Source: Gentiana macrophylla
Taxonomy: Eukaryota; Streptophyta; Magnoliopsida; Gentianales; Gentianaceae
DNA length: 64,000 bases
Direction of reading: 5' to 3'
Assembly (NCBI GenBank): GCA_026214975.1
Contig: CM047806.1
Span: 77,299,599 to 77,363,598, forward strand
Made by a program: the position numbers and the translations under genes. Under the pieces are notes generated by a model. That model was not told where the DNA came from and searched no databases. It saw only the letters and a list, made by a program, of their open reading frames with translations. Every line of letters starts with the position of its first letter. Within the stretch, counting starts at the first letter, position 1. Of this stretch, positions 57,831 through 64,000 are shown piece after piece.

Positions 57831-59576
57831 TGTTGGAAGTAGTGCCCGAAAGACAATTTATGTAATTATTTTTATAATTAATAAATGACAGATTTATTCT
57901 CATCTTATTATTTGCTTCGTGCTTGTATGTAATACACCGCTGAAAACCCTGAGTCATATCATATGTAGCCATATAACTTAGTGTGTGTCACACATGAGGA
58001 TTAAGTTTATGGTGATACACTTGAACTATTAGTCCGTGGTGAACTTAATCAAAGTATGGGGTCAACTGATTAACCACCATTAATGCACCCAGAACACTTT
58101 AAGGTGTGATATTGGTTATCTAAGTGGGGCATTTATATATGATGTAGTCATAAAGGACTGTACCGATTTAATCTGCAATTCTCATATAATTCTGTGATTG
58201 AGAAATCCTATTGAGTCACAAGATGATCATATATGGATTAACCTTAATCCTAAAGTGATTGCATACTCCTACTTGTTTCAAGATAGGGTTTGATGTGTTC
58301 GTTAAGGATCGCTAAGAGGCGCGATCCGAATCACTTTCACGTTGGCACTATTCTAGAATGAGTGAGAAGTGTGTGTCTCACAGATATGGAATCCATTCCT
58401 TACTGTGGGAAGTAGAAAGTCAATCCCCATATTTGTTAATCCTAGAAACTGATCGATCCGCGGAGTTCGTATTGGTTATGCACTAATTGATCACTAGTGG
58501 GTTAATGGTAAATAAAGATAAGATGTATTGAAGAAGGTTTACGGAAATAATCCCAGTTCATTACGAATAGCCTATGGAGGGTTAGTTATATGTAATAATT
58601 ATATCAATGGACACTTATCGACTCGACGTTCCGAGAATAAGTTATATCTATAATCGATAGAGTTCAGTTTCGGATTTATGGTGGCGTAATTCCGGAATTA
58701 ATAAGTTGAGTAGAAATATTCTGTTCGATGAATATTTTATTCATTTTATTGTAGCTACTGGTTATAGGTCCATGGTCCCCGGGTTGGCTCCTAGCACGCG
58801 AGTGTTTTCTCGTTTTATGGAACCTCGAGAATAAATTAAATAGTTGGTCTATTTATTGAATATGTAATATTATTTATTTGGTAAATAATATGTAAAATAG
58901 AAAATACATTTTTCTATTAAATTAATGATGAAATTGGCACCACATTATGGATAAATTGGGAGAAGATATTTTCCTATATTATTTCGTATATGTAATTAAT
59001 TAATTATCTATTTGTTGGATAATTAATGGAAAATAGATAAAGAGATTGATTTTTTGGGAATTATCTCTTATCTTTTGGCAAATATCTTTTCCATGTGGGA
59101 ATAGGTAATTGTGGTGTGAAAAGGATAACTCTCTCTTGACTAGTTATTTTCCTATATAAAGAGAGTTCATCCCAACACAATTTGATATCACAATTTGCGC
59201 CACATATCAAATAAAAGAAGAGAAAAATTAGTTTCTTGTTCTAGTTATTAAGAGGAGAAAACTAAGGTTTTTCTTGTGCATATTCGAGGAGGTTCTACGG
59301 CGAGGATCGACGTCCACCAGTCGTCGGTAGGAGATACAATCCGGAAGATTACGGCTTCTCCCATTGGTCGATTTCCTATTTCTCTCCGGTTGGGGTAAAT
59401 CTACTAACCTTCTTGTAGATTAATTTATTATGCGAATCATATCGAGGTAAAATCGTAAACAAATCTATTTCGTAGCTTCCGATGTGCAAGATCAAGTGTC
59501 TCGATCGGAGCTGTGAATCAGATCTGACGATTCAATTATGGATCGGATCCGGATTCGGGTTTCTCTATATCCAGCA
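57831..59576 (+). mobile_element. Element D 5' LTR
   Basis: It begins TGTTGGAAGTAGTGCCC, ends ATATCCAGCA, and is followed two bases later by a copia primer-binding site, so it is a plus-strand 5' LTR. The TATA box TATATAAA lies at 59153-59160. It differs from the LTRs of A/E and B/C/F. I cannot find a matching 3' LTR in the window, so the end points rest on termini and primer site only. Confidence 0.75.
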
Positions 59577-59578
59577 TG

Positions 59579-59590
59579 TGGTATCAGAGA
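59579..59590 (+). other. Element D primer-binding site
   Basis: TGGTATCAGAGA matches the initiator-Met primer-binding word except in the last base. Confidence 0.8.
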
Positions 59591-59890
59591 CAGGTTAGAG
59601 CTATTTTGCGATCTTGATTGCATAATTAATTAATAAGGAGTGGAATTTAATAAATATTGCATTTTTTTATATTTTATAAATGCGTGGTTGACTGTTTTGG
59701 TTGACGAGTTGGATTGGGGTTGGTACCTTTTTACCGTTAGATCTATTGTAAACCCAAATTTTTCTGGGTGTAGGAAATTATGTAATTTATTTGTTGTAAT
59801 TTAATGTTCTAGTAATTAAATTTTAGTACAATTCGGCGGCTCCATAGAATATAAATTATTTCGAAGAACATATCACAAGCATAGCCGCTG

Positions 59891-59955
59891 CATGGTGGTC
59901 AAGCTACAGTTTCAATAGTATGCAGACCCTAGTTCAAATCCTTTTTGCTGTATCA
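59891..59955 (+). repeat. tRNA-like (SINE-type) head, plus strand
   Basis: An A-box-like TGGTGGTCAAG (about 59893-59903) and a B-box-like AGTTCAAATCC (59931-59941) are separated by about 27 bp and followed by T-rich sequence. The spacing fits a pol III internal promoter. It is degenerate, and no target duplication was identified. Confidence 0.45.
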
Positions 59956-60059
59956 AACTTTGAAATTTGTTTTTTCTATTTTTTTTTTCTTTTCGTAATT
60001 TTTTTTAATACTGTTCAAAAAAAACAATTGAAAAAAAAAAACCGAAAACAAAAAAAAAA

Positions 60060-60128
60060 TGGGAGCAGGGAATCGAACTCGGGTGGTGATGAAGGAAGAA
60101 AGAGCTTCAACCAACTCGGCTAGAAGGC
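60060..60128 (-). repeat. tRNA-like (SINE-type) head, minus strand
   Basis: On the minus strand TAGCCGAGTTGG (60122-60111) matches a pol III A box and GTTCGATTCCC (60078-60068) a B box, 32 bp apart, followed by a run of T. It could be a SINE head or a tRNA-gene relic. The open frames in this stretch are not genes. Confidence 0.5.
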
Positions 60129-60676
60129 TTTTTATTGAAGATCTGGGGCAGAAAATTCTTATACCCGTCGGCGCCTGCACATAATTTTAGGGTTTATTTA
60201 TTTAATTTATAGATTAGATACGGGGGTACCAACGGTCCATCTCAGTGGTTTATTTTTTACATTTATTTTCTGGTATGATTATTTATGTGATATAACCATG
60301 CCATGCATCATATTCATGAATTCCACTCCTAGCATATGCATACATGTAGAAAATTAATATTGAAATTAATTAGACATGTATCAACACGATAATTAATTTA
60401 GATTAAAAATAAATTAAATTAATTAAAGGAAACGAAATTTTATCGGGATATAAAATTCACATAATAAAATAAATTTTACTCGGTAAATTTAATTTTGGGA
60501 TCTAAAAATCATTCATGGATTTTAATTATGTAGTGACTACATAAAAGAATTTTAATAATTGAAAAATTGGAAAATCCGGAAAAGTTGGACCCCAACTGAG
60601 CAAAAAGGTTCGAAAATTGGTTCGGGTGGTCAACAGGCTTTGGCTCGACTCGACTTGTCCGTCCAAGTGCGGGGTT

Positions 60677-60850
60677 AGCCATGGGGGTCCGGCAAGGTAA
60701 AGCTATCCGGCGAGCTGACGCTCAATGGGGCAACCTTAGCCCGATTTTCAACCCAGCACCCATACACGTGTGACGTTAGTGTCAGGGGTCCGGCAAGGTC
60801 AAGCTATCCGGAGAGTTTCGGCTCAATGGGGCAGCCTTATCCAAATTCAT
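60677..60850 (+). repeat. Duplicated GGGGTCCGGCAAGG unit in element D
   Basis: Two units of about 70 bp at about 60684-60750 and 60785-60845 share GGGGTCCGGCAAGGT.AAGC, TATCCGG.GAG and GCTCAATGGGGCA.CCTTA. Confidence 0.85.
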
Positions 60851-61009
60851 CAAGCAGTCGTATATGAACCAACGAAGAGGACGGGTCGGCTTAGCCAATC
60901 CCGACACCATTCGGTGAATTCGGTTAAAGCTCAGCCAGGGTTTAATGCCGATAAGTTGGTGATTGCCTTTCAAAATTTATTGTTTTCAAATTATTGAGAT
61001 AAAAGTCTA

Positions 61010-61434
61010 CAATCCTAAAATTTCATCATGACTAATTAGAGTTTTAAAATTCTTTTGTGAATTTTAGTTGTGTAGTGTCTACACAAGAAATTTCTAAATA
61101 TTCGAAAAATTGAAAAATCATGAATATAGTGTCACTAGTTAGACGGTATTTGGAACCGATAAACTAGTGGGAGCTTTAAATTTTATGATTTATTGTTTTT
61201 TGAATTATTAGAAAATTCATAAAGTCCTAAAGTATTGGGATTATAAAATTCTTGGTAATTTTAATTCTGTAGGGTCTACACGAGGAATTTTAATAAATCC
61301 ATAAAATTGGAAAATCGTGAATAAGTGACACTAGTTAGACGGTATTTGGAACCGATGAATTAGTGGGAGGATTAATTTAAATATTCATGATTTATTGTTA
61401 TTCGGATGATTAAGAAATTCTGAAAATCCTAATA
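61010..61434 (+). repeat. Two ~210-bp direct repeats in element D
   Basis: The units at about 61010-61219 and 61220-61434 share GTAG.GTCTACAC.AG.AATTT, CACTAGTTAGACGGTATTTG, GAACCGAT, TAGTGGGAG and ATGATTTATTGTT. A partial third unit lies near 60510-60580 (TGTAGTGACTACATAAAAG). Confidence 0.85.
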
Positions 61435-61723
61435 AGGCTACCTAATTTTCAAAATAACGAGTGGGAGCGGGGAAGGTGACAACCGACCCCACGGCCTCTA
61501 CTGTTGGCACAAGCACGTGAGAGAAGGGTGACGCCTCAAGCCGTTTTGATTACGGCCCCTGCGGATGGCCTTCACCCCTATCAAAATGCAAGGCTTGTTC
61601 TCCGAAAGGATAGGATTTTGGGTACTCGTCGAGTCACTGACCGACCCTGCGGCAGCATACTCGGGGCATACTTTGAGGTCTGAAACAGTAGGTCACACTC
61701 ACAAGGATATTTTTGGAAATATA

Positions 61724-63542
61724 TGTTGTAAAGGTGTCCTTAACCCAATCGGGTCGGACCATATCCGACCGGGTCGGGTCATTTACAGTCTATTTACTTC
61801 ATGTAATAACTTTATTATGATTAATAAAAGCACTTATGTTATTATATATTGTTTATCTTCATGTTATTTGTTGTATATATATAGTAAAGTCCCTAGTATC
61901 AATCTGTGATAGAGAAACCATGATAGTGATTATGGTTGATGAGATCTCTAATCACTATAACAAGTTTGGTACTTAAATGTCTCTAGTCTTACGTACTATC
62001 AAATGGGACATTGATAGTATAATCAGACTAGCACGTATTGGATGTCTTCTATCTTATAGAAGGTAGGGATAGATCTCGTCTATCGAAGTGTAGAAAACTT
62101 GGACCGTGCGTGGGCGTGTATTAGAGAATGCGTGACGTTAGGTGATCGACCCACTTACATTAAGTGTCACACTATGTGGCGGTTGTGTAATTATCCTTTT
62201 GACCGGAGTCTTCATGGCATCACGGTATGGATTGTCATGCTTTGACACTATTGAGATTTCCCCTAGCCACGGGGCGATCATGCGGTAGTGATTGGGTCTG
62301 ATATTGAAGCATGTGGAGTATACATGATTGGTCGTCCGGGAATCGCGTATCCTATGATTGGGATTGAATATCCGAAATGGCCTTCTTATAAGGAATGTCT
62401 AGCTCTCAAGAATCATTGCAAAGTGGGAGTAAATGTGTAATCCCGAGAGAGCATGATATCCAGATTATAAGAAACGATCGTAAATGTATTGACACTCGAG
62501 ATACGATCGTATGGATATTATTACAGAGATAGGATTGTAAGTTACACGGTAACTGCTTCACATGAAAGGTAGTAGTCATTGCTTTTGACTCTTCTGATGA
62601 TTGGGGGTCATGGAGTGTTGCAAGACGCTGTCCCGTGATCGTTAGGCATAAAGGGAATTTTAGTAAATTTCACTTTGTGTCTACGGCCAACATATTCGGA
62701 AGCCTATCGGGTCACACACATATGAACATCAAGTGGGATTAAAATGCTGTTATAGTTGATAACCAAATAAGAAAATTTTATCTCTAGACTATAAAAGTTA
62801 TAGTGGTAAATTAATATGGTGGTATTTATTTATTATGAATAAATAAAATACAAGATATTAATTATACATAAATTATATTAATTAAAGAATATTCCGGAAG
62901 TCAATCTATTGACTATTGGGGCGCCACATTGATGTGTATAAGATACACTTGGATTGTGCACTTTAATTAATAAGATTACCATAATATTAATATAGGATAT
63001 TAATTGATTTTGGAAAATAGATTTATGGTAATAAGATAATTATATTCAATATAAGATATTGGCAAAGTTAATTATAATTAAAGAGACAAATCAATCTAAT
63101 TGATTTTTCTTATTTTATTGGGAAAATGTTACCTTCTCCTCCACACCATATAGGGCGCCACTTTGCCTATATAACGGAAGTGGGTGTCAAGCTCTTTTGG
63201 ACATCACAATTGCAAGAGCTCATAGTTCTTGTGTAAAATAGAGAGCAACCTATAGTGAGTTTGTGAGGGAGGAAAAAGTCCAGTCTAGCAACCGGAGTTT
63301 TTCGATAGCAATCCATGGAGGATTCCGGTGAGGAGTTCGTGTGGATTAGCGATAGAGGCCGGACGCGTGGACGGCTTGCGCATTGTACTACTCTCCGTTG
63401 ACGGTCAAAGCGACGATCTTACAGATCATCAAGGTATAACCGTCGAACTACTTAACGTGTTTATTGCATTAAACGAAGAACGATCTAGTAAAAGGAAATC
63501 AAAATTTAAATTCCGCTGCGTTAAACTAGTGATTTCCTAACA
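61724..63542 (+). mobile_element. Element E 5' LTR (same family as element A, inverted)
   Basis: It starts TGTTGTAAAGGTGTCC, ends TTTCCTAACA, and is followed by a primer-binding site. It corresponds along its length to the inverted LTR at 1-2204 but lacks that copy's solo LTR and AT run. The TATA box TATATAA lies at 63168-63174. The frame 63328-63540 at its end is part of the LTR and not a recognised gene. Confidence 0.85.
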
Positions 63543-63543
63543 G

Positions 63544-63555
63544 TGGTATCGGAGC
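63544..63555 (+). other. Element E primer-binding site
   Basis: TGGTATCGGAGC, one base from the initiator-Met copia word, lies 1 bp after the LTR. Confidence 0.85.
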
Positions 63556-64000
63556 CAGACTTCGAGCTTAAGCAATAAGCATAATTTAATTGCAGAGTAA
63601 TTAATCGATAGATGCAAGATTTAAATCACGAGACGTTAAAACATAGAGGAAACGATTGGGGGCTCGGCCGACTTACGGGCGGCAAATAAGCGGCGCGTTT
63701 CTGAAATCGCTGCCGTCGTCATTCGCTTCTTCAATCGGGGAGATCGACCCTTTTCGTTTTGTGATATTTATTGTGCATAGATATCTCGTTTGTTTAGTTG
63801 TATCATATGGCCAACCAATGATTCAAATAGTTTGGGTCATTGGGAAACCATATGGCATATTTGCCTTTCCAAATTTTGATTTGGAATAGGCCTAGGCCTT
63901 TCTCAAATATTTGATTTGTAAAAGGCCTAGGCCTAGGCCACTTCCAAAATTTTGATTTTGGAAAGAGGCCAGGCCTGAATCAAAATTATTTGGCCTTTCC
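63556..64000 (+). other. Element E leader, running out of the window
   Basis: This is non-coding sequence with repeated GGCCTAGGCC and CAAATATTTGATTT words near its end, similar to the leader of element A. No gag start is reached before the window ends. The frame 63656-63889 shows no family motif. Confidence 0.6.

Larger units (their letters stand above)
59591..61723 (+). other. Element D interior, non-coding
   Basis: No copia gag or pol motif is found on either strand in these 2.1 kb; open frames are short (for example 60770-60997, 61565-61909). The sequence has two tRNA-like heads with converging T-rich tails and two sets of direct repeats. D is therefore either a non-autonomous element or an autonomous one whose coding part lies beyond element E, which cuts it at 61724. 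Confidence 0.55.

Noticed and set aside
60062..60128. A functional tRNA gene on the minus strand
   Set aside because: A- and B-box words are present, but I could not form a complete acceptor stem and cloverleaf by eye; a SINE or tRNA relic is more likely.
61565..61909. 114-codon frame near the D/E boundary
   Set aside because: It spans the start of element E's LTR and shows no domain.

Overview
The window is repeat-rich plant nuclear DNA, most likely from a eudicot. I found no host gene, rRNA or intact tRNA. Nearly every stretch can be assigned to LTR retrotransposons nested in one another. Boundaries were fixed by TG...CA termini, primer-binding sites, polypurine tracts and target-site duplications (TSDs). 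The assignment to a plant rests on the element families: a Ty3/gypsy Tat-type element with an archaeal-like second RNase H and antisense extra ORFs, SIRE-like Ty1/copia elements with a long extra ORF after pol, and initiator-Met primer-binding sites.

Layout. Element A is an old Ty1/copia on the minus strand. Its 3' LTR starts the window (1-2204, cut by the window edge), its decayed pol follows (2205-4382, 34524-36284), and its 5' leader lies at 57006-57830. Element T, a Tat-type gypsy (4383-34523, plus strand), sits inside A's integrase. Inside T are a solo LTR (7826-9919, TSD TAAGG) and element B, a complete SIRE-like copia on the minus strand (13966-27752, TSD ATTAC). Element C, a second SIRE-like copia on the minus strand (36285-57000, TSD GAAAC), is also inserted in A, and C carries element F (46272-53128, plus strand, TSD ATAAC). 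F is a short non-autonomous relative without pol. A small solo LTR (330-942, TSD GTGTG) interrupts A's LTR. To the right lie element D (LTR 57831-59576 and a non-coding interior to 61723) and the start of element E (LTR 61724-63542 plus leader), whose LTR is of the same family as A's but inverted.

How the genes relate. Gag, protease, integrase, reverse transcriptase and RNase H are recognisable in T, B and C, all broken by stops or frameshifts. The most notable shared feature is an extra gene that is not part of gag-pol. In B, C and F it lies in sense orientation between pol (or its deleted remnant) and the 3' LTR. In T a related domain is encoded antisense, in two tandem copies, beside another antisense gene with a three-intron structure. 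In B, C and F the extra gene has the same apparent promoter: a CACGTG box, then a TATA box about 105-120 bp before the ATG. F has lost pol and the Gag zinc knuckles but kept this gene and promoter.

Data-quality note. Elements C and F contain local clusters where CAG/CTG words of the sister copy appear as CGA/TCG. These may be consensus errors at methylated sites rather than mutations.
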